Source: Aurantiochytrium sp. KH105
Taxonomy: Eukaryota > Sar > Bigyra > Thraustochytrida > Thraustochytriidae
Direction of reading: 5' to 3'
Length of the DNA: 64,000 nucleotides
Assembly (NCBI GenBank): GCA_003116975.1
Contig: BGKB01000046.1
Span: forward strand, 186,001-250,000
In this document: piece by piece, positions 19,579-28,222 of the stretch
How positions within the stretch are numbered: the first letter of the stretch is position 1
Layout: every line of letters begins with the position of its first letter
Notes under the pieces: generated by a model
What the model was told of the DNA's origin: nothing
The model's input: only the letters and a program-made list of their open reading frames with translations
The model's database searches: none
Position numbers and translations under genes: made by a program

Positions 19579-20979
19579 TTAGACGGAGAGCCAGTAGGTC
19601 CTTCTGCGCAGCCAGTTGTAGTCCGGGAGCTCATGGAGGGGACCAATGGCAGCCATGGCGACATCCTGGTCGTTGATGAACTTGTTGGCGGCGGTCTTGA
19701 CGGCGGCAGCGTCAACGGCATCAATGCGGGCAAAGATCTCGGCAGGGCTGAGACGGCGGCCGTAGGTGAGCATGCTGCGGCCAATGTCCTCGCAGACCTG
19801 GCTGCTGCCGTCGAGGTGGGCAAGCATAGTCGCCTTGAGCTGGGTGCGGGCACGGGCGACCTCCTCCTCGGTGGTGTGGTGGCAGAGGCGGACCATGGAC
19901 TCGAGGGTGTGGAACATGAGGTCGTTGACCGAGGTGGGCTCGGCAACGGCGTAGACGCCAAAGAGACCAGTGTCCTTGTAGCACGAGTTGAAGCTCATGA
20001 TCGAGTGGGCGCACTCGTTCTCGGCGATGCTCTGGCAGAGCTTGGAGCCGCCGTTGGCGCCGAGGCCCGAGGTGCGCGACCAGCAGCCGAGCATGGTCTG
20101 CATGACCATGAGCGGGTAGGCGTGCTCGGAGGCCCAGCCGGCGCTCTCAAAGGCGAGGGCGATGTGGGCGAGGGGCTCCGAGTCCTGGCGAATGCGGATC
20201 TCCGAGCCGGTGAAGCGCGCCGGCTCCATGGCGGCGGCCACGGCGTTGGGGGACTCGGTGGGGAGGCCGCCAAAGTACTTTTCTGAGAGCTCAGACAGCT
20301 GCTGGTGGTCAACGGCACCGGCACCCGCGACGACCATGCGGGGGGCGGTGTAATGGGTCTCGATGTAGCTGCGAAGATCGTCGCGCGAGATAGACATAAT
20401 GTTCTCGGTGGGTCCGAGGATGGTGCGGCCGAGGCCGGTGCCCATGTAGGCGGTCTCGTGGAGGCGGTCAAAGACGACCTCCTCCTGCTCCTTCTCGACC
20501 TCCTCCATCTCGCGCATGATGACGTCGCGCTCGCGGTCGATGGCGGCCGGGTCGAAGGTGGCGTTCTGGAGGATATCGCTGAGGATCTCCATGGCCTTGG
20601 GGATGTCGTCCTTGAAGACCTTGGCGTAGTAGACGGTCTGCTCGCGCGAGGTGTAGGCGTTGAGGTGGCCGCCCATGTTCTCGATCTCCATCTCGAGCTG
20701 CGTCTGCGTCCTGTTCGAGGTGCCCTTGAAGGCCATGTGCTCGAGGAAGTGGGCGACGCCGTTGTTCTTGGCGGTCTCGTACCGGCTGCCGGCGTCGATC
20801 CACACGCCCACGGTCGCCGTGTCGCCGTGGCCGCCCTCGGACGCCACGCGCAGGCCGTTGCCCAGCGTGCTCACCTCGGTGGCCGGCGCCTTGAGGATGT
20901 ACTCGGGGAAGGCATTCGCCGACGCCGCCGCCGCGGTCGCGAGCCCGCGCCGTCCGCTCTGCACGCCCAGCCGAAGCAT
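19579..20979 (-). CDS. PMPCB: Mitochondrial processing peptidase, beta subunit
   Basis: A 466-residue M16 metalloprotease. The N-terminus from the ATG at 20979 (MLRLGVQSGRRGLATAAAAS) is a typical Arg/Ala/Ser-rich mitochondrial presequence. The inverted zinc motif HFLEH (H77, E80, H81) lies in GVAHFLEHMAFKGT, with the downstream acidic ligand region ERDVIMREMEEVEKEQEEVVFDRLHETAYMGT. The intact motif marks the catalytic beta rather than the alpha subunit. The enzyme removes presequences from imported matrix proteins and in many eukaryotes is also the core-1 subunit of complex III. The reading frame continues upstream into the GC-rich promoter without a stop, but that part is not conserved protein. 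Very strong C/G-ending codon use suggests high expression. Confidence 0.95.
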   Translation of the reverse strand: MLRLGVQSGRRGLATAAAASANAFPEYILKAPATEVSTLGNGLRVASEGGHGDTATVGVWIDAGSRYETAKNNGVAHFLEHMAFKGTSNRTQTQLEMEIENMGGHLNAYTSREQTVYYAKVFKDDIPKAMEILSDILQNATFDPAAIDRERDVIMREMEEVEKEQEEVVFDRLHETAYMGTGLGRTILGPTENIMSISRDDLRSYIETHYTAPRMVVAGAGAVDHQQLSELSEKYFGGLPTESPNAVAAAMEPARFTGSEIRIRQDSEPLAHIALAFESAGWASEHAYPLMVMQTMLGCWSRTSGLGANGGSKLCQSIAENECAHSIMSFNSCYKDTGLFGVYAVAEPTSVNDLMFHTLESMVRLCHHTTEEEVARARTQLKATMLAHLDGSSQVCEDIGRSMLTYGRRLSPAEIFARIDAVDAAAVKTAANKFINDQDVAMAAIGPLHELPDYNWLRRRTYWLSV

Positions 20980-21929
20980 CCTGCCCGCGCTCCTGCTCCT
21001 CGCCGCTCCTGCTCCTCGCTCGCGCTCTCCGCTCCGCGCTCTGCCGCTGCTCGCTCCTTGCCTCCGCTCGCGCTCTGCTGCTCTGCGTGCGTCTTGTCTC
21101 TCTCTCTCTCTCTCCCTGCCGCCTCCTCTCCTCCCCCTCCTTCTTTCTTTCTCTCTCTCTCTCCCTCCTCCCGCCCGCCTCTGCCGAGGCCACCCACTGC
21201 TCCGCGCGCCGCGGCCCGCCGCAAGTGCGCTATCCGCGCGCGCAAGTGCGCTATCCGCGCGCCGCACTGCCGCAAACGCCGCGCGCCGCACTTGCGCGGC
21301 GCCGCCCGCGCCGCGCGATCCGCCGCCGCTGCAAGTCGCCTTTGCGCGCGGGCGCCACTTGCGCCCCGCGGAAAGCGCACTTGCGCCCGCGCGCATTCCG
21401 CACTTGCAGCGCGCGGCCCTGCAGCCGCCCGCCGCCGCCGGAGGCGCACTTGCGCAGCCGCCGCGCAAGTCGGGGCTGGTCGCGCCGGCAAGTAGAGAAT
21501 AAGGTGTAGGGAGACCCCCGGGCCTCGCGGGGGATGCAAGGGAGAAGCAGTGGCAGCGGGGCGCAGAGGGGGCATAGAGGGAGTACGTGCGCTGCAGCAC
21601 GCCCGGGAAACACTTACCCTAACCGGACCCTAGCCTGCCAGCAAGGTGCGGTGCAAGCAGTGCAAGGCCCGGTGCACACGGACAAGAATCTTCTGCTGAT
21701 GACGAGACAAGACCTGCTGCCGCTGCCGATCAAGTTCTCAGGACTTTGGTCGGTGGAAAACAACGGCTGAAAGAAGGATTTACTACAATGATTTTATTAG
21801 TGCATCTGGCGAACGACGAGCGAGCGAGCGAGCGTGATCTTGGGTGGTCTGGATGAATCTCTGACCGCTGTCGCAAGCAAGCAAGCAAGAAAGCAAGGGA
21901 TGGATGATAGATGGATGACCCGGTCGATT
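20980..21929. other. GC-rich promoter region of the MPP-beta gene
   Basis: From about 20980 to 21600 the sequence is extremely GC-rich and includes a CT tract (about 21090-21170) and the CACTTGCG cluster listed separately. From about 21600 it is mixed sequence up to the SDR gene, with (GAGC)n at 21816-21834 and (GCAA)n at 21872-21898. Long frames on both strands are compositional artefacts. Confidence 0.6.
21220..21471. promoter_or_regulatory. Dense CACTTGCG / CGCAAGTG motif cluster
   Basis: Exact copies lie at 21220-21227 and 21241-21248 (reverse orientation) and at 21289-21296, 21356-21363, 21378-21385 and 21447-21454 (forward). One-base variants lie at 21401-21408 (CACTTGCA) and 21464-21471 (CGCAAGTC). 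They sit 240-490 bases upstream of the MPP-beta start. The clustering suggests a bona fide regulatory element; the binding factor is unknown. Confidence 0.6.
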
Positions 21930-22937
21930 TTACGCTTCAAAAGCACCAAAGGCTTCCTCCATCTTGGACCAGAAGAGCGCCTTCTGTTCCTTGTCATCGG
22001 CCTTCTTCTCGACAGGAATTGACTCCGCAGGACCCTTCATTGCAGTGACCTTTGCGCCAGGGCCGTAAAAACCCTTTTGCTGTACATCCGTAGCGGCAGT
22101 GGCGTGCAAGAGGCCACACGTTCCGTCTTGCGGGGACTGCGACATGGACATGAAAATCTTGGTGAAAAAGTTCCCCATACCGCCGTTCTTCACCGTTGTC
22201 TCCTGCAGCGAGGTGGCCGAAAGACCGGGGTGTGCTACGAGGGCGAGAATGTTGGGGTGTCCCATTTCCGCCATTTTGTCCGCGATTGCATACGCAGAAA
22301 CTTGCACGCCCAACTTGGTCTGCTGATATCGCTTCCAGCGTGGGCCGTTCATCATCATACCCGAACCATTGCCACCGAGAGCACCGCCATTCTTCTCCAT
22401 GTACTTGGCCTCCAGAGGACCGCCAAATCTTGCGATGCTCGAGTGCTGCACGACACGGGCCTGACCGTCCTCCCTTTCTGCGTTCGTCAACAAGGGAAAG
22501 AGCTCCTTGAAGAGAAGAAACTGCGAAAGGACGTTCACCTGCATCTGCTGATCGTATCCGTCCGTCGTGGCCACGTCGTCAAGAGCCATGACACCTGCGT
22601 TGAGCACAAGACTGTTAATCTTGGGCAGCGACTCGTTGACCTTTTTCGCAGCTTCTCGCACAGAGGCAAAGCTCATGAGATCACATTCGACCTGCGAGAT
22701 GTCGGCCTCGGGGTAGGTTTCCTTGAGTTCTTTGAGGCACTTTTCTGAGCGCTCGCTCTTGCGATTGAGCATGACGACCTTGGCATTCTTCTGTGCCAAG
22801 GCATCGGCAAGGACGCGTCCAGTTCCGCTGGTCGTCCCAGTCACGACCACGACCTTGCCGTCGAGGCTAGGGATCCCTTGCAGCTCCTTGTCGAACCACT
22901 TGGTCTCCTTCTCCGGCTTCGTGTACCCGCTGCCCAT
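21930..22937 (-). CDS. Short-chain dehydrogenase/reductase, copy 1
   Basis: A 335-residue SDR starting MGSGYTKPEKETKWF at 22937. The NAD(P)-binding motif is TGTTSGTG (residues 33-40). NAG follows at 113-115, the catalytic serine region QHSS at about 165-167, and Y204-x3-K208 in RYQQTK. Length and the post-catalytic VAHPGLSATSLQ motif resemble retinol dehydrogenase/WW-oxidoreductase-like SDRs. A basic residue after the dinucleotide loop (LNRKSERSEKC) suggests NADPH. The substrate is unknown. It is closely similar to copy 2 (24121-25128) in the same orientation. No targeting peptide is seen; the open frame upstream of 22937 lacks similarity to copy 2. Confidence 0.9.
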   Translation of the reverse strand: MGSGYTKPEKETKWFDKELQGIPSLDGKVVVVTGTTSGTGRVLADALAQKNAKVVMLNRKSERSEKCLKELKETYPEADISQVECDLMSFASVREAAKKVNESLPKINSLVLNAGVMALDDVATTDGYDQQMQVNVLSQFLLFKELFPLLTNAEREDGQARVVQHSSIARFGGPLEAKYMEKNGGALGGNGSGMMMNGPRWKRYQQTKLGVQVSAYAIADKMAEMGHPNILALVAHPGLSATSLQETTVKNGGMGNFFTKIFMSMSQSPQDGTCGLLHATAATDVQQKGFYGPGAKVTAMKGPAESIPVEKKADDKEQKALFWSKMEEAFGAFEA

Positions 22938-23474
22938 CTTGCTGACCTGAACGTCCTCTTCTTGTCGCGCGTTGTCGCTTCTTGATGCCTCTGCCTCGGC
23001 TCTGCTTCGCTGTTCCGGGATTGCCTCCTTGACTGCCTGCTTGCCTGCTCGCTCGCCTGCGCAATCCGAGTGACCGACCTTACCTGACAGTAAGAAAGTT
23101 GACAACGGTGAGCCTCTGAAGAATGGAAAGATGAAAGAAGCCTGCGTTCTTGGCCTCGGCCGTCTCGGGTGGCAGTGGCAGTGGCAGTGGCATTGGTCTG
23201 GCGAGCGGCGGAGGCGGTGGGTCCCTGCCATCGAACTTTGCCGCGCAGCTGCACTGCAGCTGCGGCGTGGAAGAATAAATGAAATGAGATGAAATGAAAT
23301 CGAGTAGAATGGGAAGGTTAGGCAGGACACGACCGTGTTTGGGACCCGTGCAAGGGTCACCATAAACAATGAATGTTCAGGGGGCAAAAGGGGAAATTGA
23401 TAACATTCATTGCATTGGCAAGCTCTGAGCCTTGGCCTATTTGCCTTGCTGTGGCGAGCTGAGATGACGACAAA
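22938..23474. other. Upstream region of SDR copy 1
   Basis: About 540 bases between the start of SDR copy 1 and the SDR relic. It contains a GGCAGT short repeat near 23170-23190 and a GAAAT-rich stretch near 23276-23300. No gene recognised; probably the promoter of copy 1. Confidence 0.5.
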
Positions 23475-23570
23475 TCATGCCTGAAAATGTCCCAGGGCTT
23501 TCCCCATCTTGGACCAGAAGGGTTTTTTGTGGTCGCGCTCGTTGGCCAGGTATTCAACAAGCACAGGGAG
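23475..23570 (-). pseudogene. Relic of a third SDR copy (3' end only)
   Basis: Read on the minus strand, 23519 to 23475 encodes FWSKMGKALGHFQA followed by a stop. This corresponds to the last residues of SDR copy 1 (FWSKMEEAFGAFEA) and copy 2 (FWAKMEEAVGPFQG), including the stop position. Upstream bases to about 23570 still give a weakly similar charged stretch (VEYLANERDHKKP); beyond that I find no SDR similarity. The relic lies between the two intact copies, in the same orientation, so it is best explained as the remains of an array of at least three genes. Confidence 0.65.
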
Positions 23571-24120
23571 AGAACGTACAGGGTTCTATGTTGCGGTAAG
23601 ATGCTGCAGGTGCTAGCCTCTGAAGTCTGCGACCTGAATTGGAGAACTTTACTGTGAAATGATTTAGTCAGGGAAGAGAGAGCAGCTGCAGGTTTTGTCA
23701 AAGCGCTTCACCGTACCATCTTTTATCTTCTTCTTCGCAAGGTGCAGGGATTGTCCGCGAGGTCTGCAGCGGGCGCCATGCATCAAGCCTTATTCGACGT
23801 CATCCTCGTCAAGAGCAGGCATCTGCCCTCTGATCATCCTTCTGAAAGGTCTCCTCTCAACGTTCACAAAGCTGACAAGAATCTAACTGACTTTCAATAT
23901 TATCGCCTTTGCCTGTTCGCGTGTGCATGATCGATGGATCCGTGGCAGTATACATGTTTGGGACGTAGAGGCTCGGTATGCATTCAACAACAACGTCAAC
24001 CCCCACCTTCCCCCCCCCCCCAAAAGAAGAATGTGTGGGGCGCAGAGGTTGGTAATATGCAACAACAACATCTACCAAGATTTATTTGTTACGAGCATTT
24101 GAAGTTAGTCTGAGACGAAG
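23571..24120. other. Intergenic region between SDR relic and SDR copy 2
   Basis: About 550 bases containing a run of about 12 C at 24010-24021 and AACAAC-type repeats on both sides of it. No gene recognised. It may hold further decayed SDR sequence that is too diverged to see by eye. Confidence 0.5.
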
Positions 24121-25128
24121 TTAACCTTGGAACGGGCCTACAGCCTCCTCCATCTTAGCCCAAAAGAGCTCCTTTTGCGCAGCACTGTCAGCCTTTTTCT
24201 CGATAGGAATGGACTCCGCTGGGCCCCTAAATGCGCTGTAGCCAGTGCCAGGACCGTAAAATCCCTTTTGCTCTACATCAGGAGCTGCCGAAGCATGCAG
24301 GATGCCGCACGCTCCGTCTTGAGGCGACTGCGACATGGACATGAGCATACGGGTGAACCTGTTGCCCATGCCTCCATTCTTGACAGTCGTCTCCTGCAGT
24401 GACGTGGCCGCAAGGCCGGGATGCGCGAGAAGTGCGAGAATGTTGGGATGTCCCATCTCGGCCATTTTGTCTGCAATCGCATACGTAGAGACCTGCACGG
24501 CAAGCTTAGTCTGCTGGTACCGAATCCATCGAGGGCCGTTGTTCATCATGCCCGCCGAGTTGCCGCCGAGGTTACCGCCTCTCTTTTCCATATATTTGTC
24601 CTTGAGTGGAGAACCAAGACGCGCCACACTCGAATGCTGAACCACACGAGCCTGGCCATCCTCCTCCTCCGCCTTGACCAAGAGGGGAAAGAGCTCCTTG
24701 AAGAGGAGAAAGTGCGAGATGACGTTCACCTGCATCTGCTGGTCGTAGCCATCCGTCGTGGCCACATCATCGAGAGCCATGACGCCGGCGTTGAGCACAA
24801 GACTGTTGATCTTCGGGACAGTCTCGCCAACCTTTTTGGCCGCTTCGCGCACAGACGAAAAGCTCATGAGGTCGCACTCGACCTGGGATATGTCGGCATC
24901 TGGGTAAGCCTCCTTGAGCTCCTTGAGGCACTTCTCGGAGCGCTCACTCTTGCGGTTCAACATGACGAGCTTGGCATTCTTCTGTGCGAGGGCGTCTGCC
25001 AGCGCATGCCCGGTGCCCGAAGTGGTGCCTGTCACCACCATGACCTTGCCGGCCAGGTCAGGGACGCCCTCGAGCTCCTTGAAGAACCATTTCGTTTCTT
25101 TATTCGGCTTCGCGTATGCGCCCCCCAT
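24121..25128 (-). CDS. Short-chain dehydrogenase/reductase, copy 2
   Basis: A 335-residue SDR, the same length as copy 1, starting MGGAYAKPNKETKWF at 25128. The motifs are TGTTSGTG, LNAGVMALDDVATTDGYDQQ, QHSSVARLG and RYQQTK, all catalytic residues kept. Differences from copy 1 are scattered, mostly conservative, and include many silent changes, so both copies appear to be under selection. Its promoter region borders the left end of nuclease-kinase copy A (about 460 bases away). Confidence 0.9.
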   Translation of the reverse strand: MGGAYAKPNKETKWFFKELEGVPDLAGKVMVVTGTTSGTGHALADALAQKNAKLVMLNRKSERSEKCLKELKEAYPDADISQVECDLMSFSSVREAAKKVGETVPKINSLVLNAGVMALDDVATTDGYDQQMQVNVISHFLLFKELFPLLVKAEEEDGQARVVQHSSVARLGSPLKDKYMEKRGGNLGGNSAGMMNNGPRWIRYQQTKLAVQVSTYAIADKMAEMGHPNILALLAHPGLAATSLQETTVKNGGMGNRFTRMLMSMSQSPQDGACGILHASAAPDVEQKGFYGPGTGYSAFRGPAESIPIEKKADSAAQKELFWAKMEEAVGPFQG

Positions 25129-25765
25129 TTTCTTGTCGTCTATCTTCTTTGCTTTGCAAGTTTCCTTCGTTGCACAGGGAGCTAGCTTCTGAATTGCGGA
25201 TTTGCCGAGGCTGCGCATGGCGTCGCAGGTCTCCCCTCGTCGATGGAGAAGAACGACAATTTTGCTCCATCCTGTGTCGACGCCCAGCGCGACACCTGGG
25301 ACGTCAGAAAGTACATCGAGCCACCGAGGTAATAAGCGACCACCGTGAAGCTCTTTCTGAGTCACCCGGCTTCCCTGTTCGTGACCAAATACGCCACGAC
25401 ATCTACGTCCTACCCGCTGTCATTGCCGCCGTGCTCTTCTCTCGAGCAGGGGCGCGAAACGCGAGCTCGCGTCGCATCGCCGTCGGCCGCAGCCGCAGTC
25501 AGCTGGGCATTCATTCATTCATCACTACTGTCGTGCAAATCTCGCTGTCTCCACTTGGCGCGAGAGACAGTGGTCAGTGGTCTGCGGACCCAGAACGAGG
25601 GAGGCCTCGTGCGCAGAATTCCGCTCGAGCGGGGTACAGCAAGCACGCGCGCGCACGAGCGAGCGGGCGGGCGGGAAAGGCGGGAAAGGGCGGGCAGGCG
25701 CGGCGTGGGAAAGACCCGTCGGGCGGACCCGACGTACGGAGCAGACAGACAAACAGACCGACAGA
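25129..25765. other. SDR copy 2 promoter and leader of nuclease-kinase copy A
   Basis: 25129-25585 is sequence unique within this window. From about 25585 the sequence matches the inverse of 61795 downward (copy B), including GGGAGGCCTCGTGC and GAGCGAGCGGGCGGGC, so the duplicated segment begins in this region, upstream of the coding start at 25766. Confidence 0.6.
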
Positions 25766-28222
25766 ATGTCGGCGAACGAGGTGCTCGACGACGCGGAGAG
25801 CGACGAGGATCGCGTCCAGGAGGAGGCCAAGGCGGCGAACGAGGAGAACGGAAATGCCTACAAGTCCCCCGAGGCGTTCATGGCGCACGTAACCACGGAG
25901 AGAGTAGAGGCCTGGACCACGGTCGAACTGAGCGACGCCGAAGCGGCCCTGGCCATGGCCAGCGAGGCGGACCAAGCATTCCAGAAGATGCGCGACAAGT
26001 TCTCGAAGAGCGATGCTGCCATGATAGACAGCCGACTTAAGGATGCGATGTTCCTTTTGATGAAGAAGACATTGCAAACGAAGGACGCTGCGCTCGACGC
26101 GAAGGACGCTGCGCTCGACGCGAAGGACGCTGCGCTCGACGCGAAGGACGCTGCGCTCGACGCGACCCGCACTGCGCTCGATGCGAAGGACGCTGCGCTC
26201 GACGCGACCCGCACTGCGCTCGACGCGGCAAATTCCGCGAATGCTATGCTCGAGAAGCCACTTTCCGACTTTTTGGACCAGCACTTCGTGTTGGAGGTTA
26301 TCCGGAATCCAAGGTTTTCGAGCACCACTAGAATGTCCAGCGTCCGGTCCATCGACACCGAAGATGCGATGCGGAAGTTTTTGGCGCCAACGGAGGTGCG
26401 GCACTGGTCTACAATTGAGGCCGACGTCAGCTTGCACCATCTCGAGAGCAAATGCGAAGATATCAAGATGAACGTCGGCGATTGGGGCGTGCTCAAGGAG
26501 CTCGACTGTGGTAAGTCAGAGGCCTTTGCGCTGAGCCGGATGTCACAGGCGGTTTTCCTGGGCATCGAGCGCTACTTCGAGAAAATTTACGCGCCCGAGA
26601 AGGTCACGAGCGACCGTGAAGAAGGAGATTGGCTGGGAGCGCGTGTGGACGTGTCCTGGACGCGGGCCAGCCGGGCCTCGGACAAGGAGGGTATTGGCGC
26701 GCTGTCGACCTTTCGCGCCGCTCCCGCGGATCACCCGTCGATCGTGTTCCTCGTGCACGAGCACAAAGCCCCGTGTGTGTTCCCCTTCGAGCCAGATGCC
26801 GACTTTGAGGCGAGAAAGAAGGCCGGCAAGAGGGTTCGTCCGACCTCGCAGTCGTCTCAGATGTCCCAGAACGCTGCCCCATCAGACACCCCCAAGAACT
26901 CGCGGATTTTCACGCAGCCACTCCTTCACGACCTCTGGGCGCGCTTCGAAGCCTTCGAAAGAGGGAGCGCTATGCTCATGTACGTCGTCCCGATCATGCA
27001 GACCTTCACCTACATGATTCACACCGGGCTGAAGTACGCCGTGCTATCCACTACCGACCAGACGTGGTTTCTCCGCCGCGACACGCGAGGTCGGCTGGAC
27101 ATTTCCAGCCCCTACAGCGCAGTTGACGGGCGTGAGGGCGTCGCGGCGCGACGGGCCTACTTTGCGGTCGTCTTACACGCACTGTTTGACCAAACAGCGA
27201 CAGGAATGGGCCTCTCGACGGAAAGCGACTCTCTGTACGCGAAGATGAAAAGCTCGAACTCGAAGTCGATGGGTGACTTCGCGGACATGCTCGCTGGAGC
27301 CGCGCTTGGCAGCAACTGGCAGTTGGTCGCGCACACTGTATCCGACAAACTTGCGGAGTTTGTCCAGGCCTTCCTTCCTGGGCCAGGCCGGAACGAAGAA
27401 GCGGTGGACAGCAAAGCCGACGAGGCTTTACGGAGTTTACGTGACCTCCTACCTCTCTCGGAGGATACCTTCTCCATCCCGAGACCGCAGGATTGCGTTT
27501 GCTTGAGTCGCTCGGACCGCACGATCGTGGATCGTTGCAACTCGGCGGGCCTCAAGATGATCTTTAAGCGCTGGGTCTACGATCTTGCTCCCCACGACCC
27601 GACGCGGAACGAACGCGCCGAGGCGGCGATGCAGAATGAACGGAACATGTACACGGGCCTCTTGCGTGAGGCGCAAGGCTTCGCGGTACCCTTCCTCATC
27701 TACGCCGGTCCGTGGGCGGTCCTGCCCTACGTCCTGGCCATCACGGACGAGGGCGACTCTCTGGAGCGGCTGTTGGCCGGCGCGGTGAGCCGGCGCGAGC
27801 AGCTGAACATTCTCGACGCCAACTTTGAGTCCGCTCGCGCCGCCCTGTCGACCATTCACCGGCTCGGTGTCGTCCACGGGGACCTGGCCGATCGAAATAT
27901 CGTCATCCACCCGGATCGCGGCGCGAAGATCATCGATCTGGAAAGCGCGCGGGAATCGACTGACCCGGACGAGTTCCAGCTCGAGATGGCCGTACTTTGC
28001 TCGATCTTCAATCGGTCCGAGAACGGCGCTGCGCTGCACAAGAAGAGGTCCTGGCACGATGGCGTCGCACAGTCCTCGAGGATCAGCGGTTGCGAAACTA
28101 CCATAGAAACTAAGTCGACGACCGCGGGTGATGGGCCAAGTGATGACCACCAAGCTTGGGCCAGCGCGAAAGGAGCAAAGGAGCAAAGTCCCGGTCGCCC
28201 CGCGCGTTCCAACGCACACTAA
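25766..28222 (+). CDS. Crinkler-like nuclease-kinase protein, copy A
   Basis: An 818-residue protein. Residues 1-100 are acidic and helical. Residues about 107-155 are a tandem heptad repeat of DAALDAK type (21-bp DNA repeat). Residues about 165-480 resemble a PD-(D/E)XK restriction-nuclease fold: D295 in GARVDVSW, E332-H-K334 in VHEHKAP, then a helix with Q411 and the strand pattern LKYAVLSTTDQTWFLRR. Residues about 585-740 are kinase-like: candidate ATP lysine K601, helix-C-like E625, catalytic loop HGDLADRN (H704, D706, N711) and D724 in IIDLESA replacing DFG. Nuclease-kinase combinations are known from Crinkler-type effectors of oomycetes, fungi and other protists. No signal peptide is visible. 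The start at 25766 was chosen because protein similarity is continuous from there, although the frame is open upstream. Function is inferred; no activity is implied. Confidence 0.7.
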   Translation: MSANEVLDDAESDEDRVQEEAKAANEENGNAYKSPEAFMAHVTTERVEAWTTVELSDAEAALAMASEADQAFQKMRDKFSKSDAAMIDSRLKDAMFLLMKKTLQTKDAALDAKDAALDAKDAALDAKDAALDATRTALDAKDAALDATRTALDAANSANAMLEKPLSDFLDQHFVLEVIRNPRFSSTTRMSSVRSIDTEDAMRKFLAPTEVRHWSTIEADVSLHHLESKCEDIKMNVGDWGVLKELDCGKSEAFALSRMSQAVFLGIERYFEKIYAPEKVTSDREEGDWLGARVDVSWTRASRASDKEGIGALSTFRAAPADHPSIVFLVHEHKAPCVFPFEPDADFEARKKAGKRVRPTSQSSQMSQNAAPSDTPKNSRIFTQPLLHDLWARFEAFERGSAMLMYVVPIMQTFTYMIHTGLKYAVLSTTDQTWFLRRDTRGRLDISSPYSAVDGREGVAARRAYFAVVLHALFDQTATGMGLSTESDSLYAKMKSSNSKSMGDFADMLAGAALGSNWQLVAHTVSDKLAEFVQAFLPGPGRNEEAVDSKADEALRSLRDLLPLSEDTFSIPRPQDCVCLSRSDRTIVDRCNSAGLKMIFKRWVYDLAPHDPTRNERAEAAMQNERNMYTGLLREAQGFAVPFLIYAGPWAVLPYVLAITDEGDSLERLLAGAVSRREQLNILDANFESARAALSTIHRLGVVHGDLADRNIVIHPDRGAKIIDLESARESTDPDEFQLEMAVLCSIFNRSENGAALHKKRSWHDGVAQSSRISGCETTIETKSTTAGDGPSDDHQAWASAKGAKEQSPGRPARSNAH
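26091..26226 (+). repeat. 21-bp coding tandem repeat (DAALDAK heptads), copy A
   Basis: Units of GACGCTGCGCTCGACGCGAAG and a variant ending in CGACCCGCACT. The same number and order of units occurs in copy B (complement of about 61109-61244), so no slippage has occurred since duplication. Confidence 0.85.

Noticed and set aside
20305-21600. Long frames on both strands across the MPP-beta N-terminus and promoter
   Set aside because: Extremely GC-rich DNA has few stop codons; products are Arg/Ala/Pro-rich without motifs.
21612-21634. Telomere-like CCCTAA beside CCCTAG
   Set aside because: Only one unit of each, not a tract; no sign of an internal telomere.
26091-26226. Possible CRISPR-like array because of regular 21-bp units
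   Set aside because: Units are contiguous without spacers and encode in-frame heptads inside a gene.
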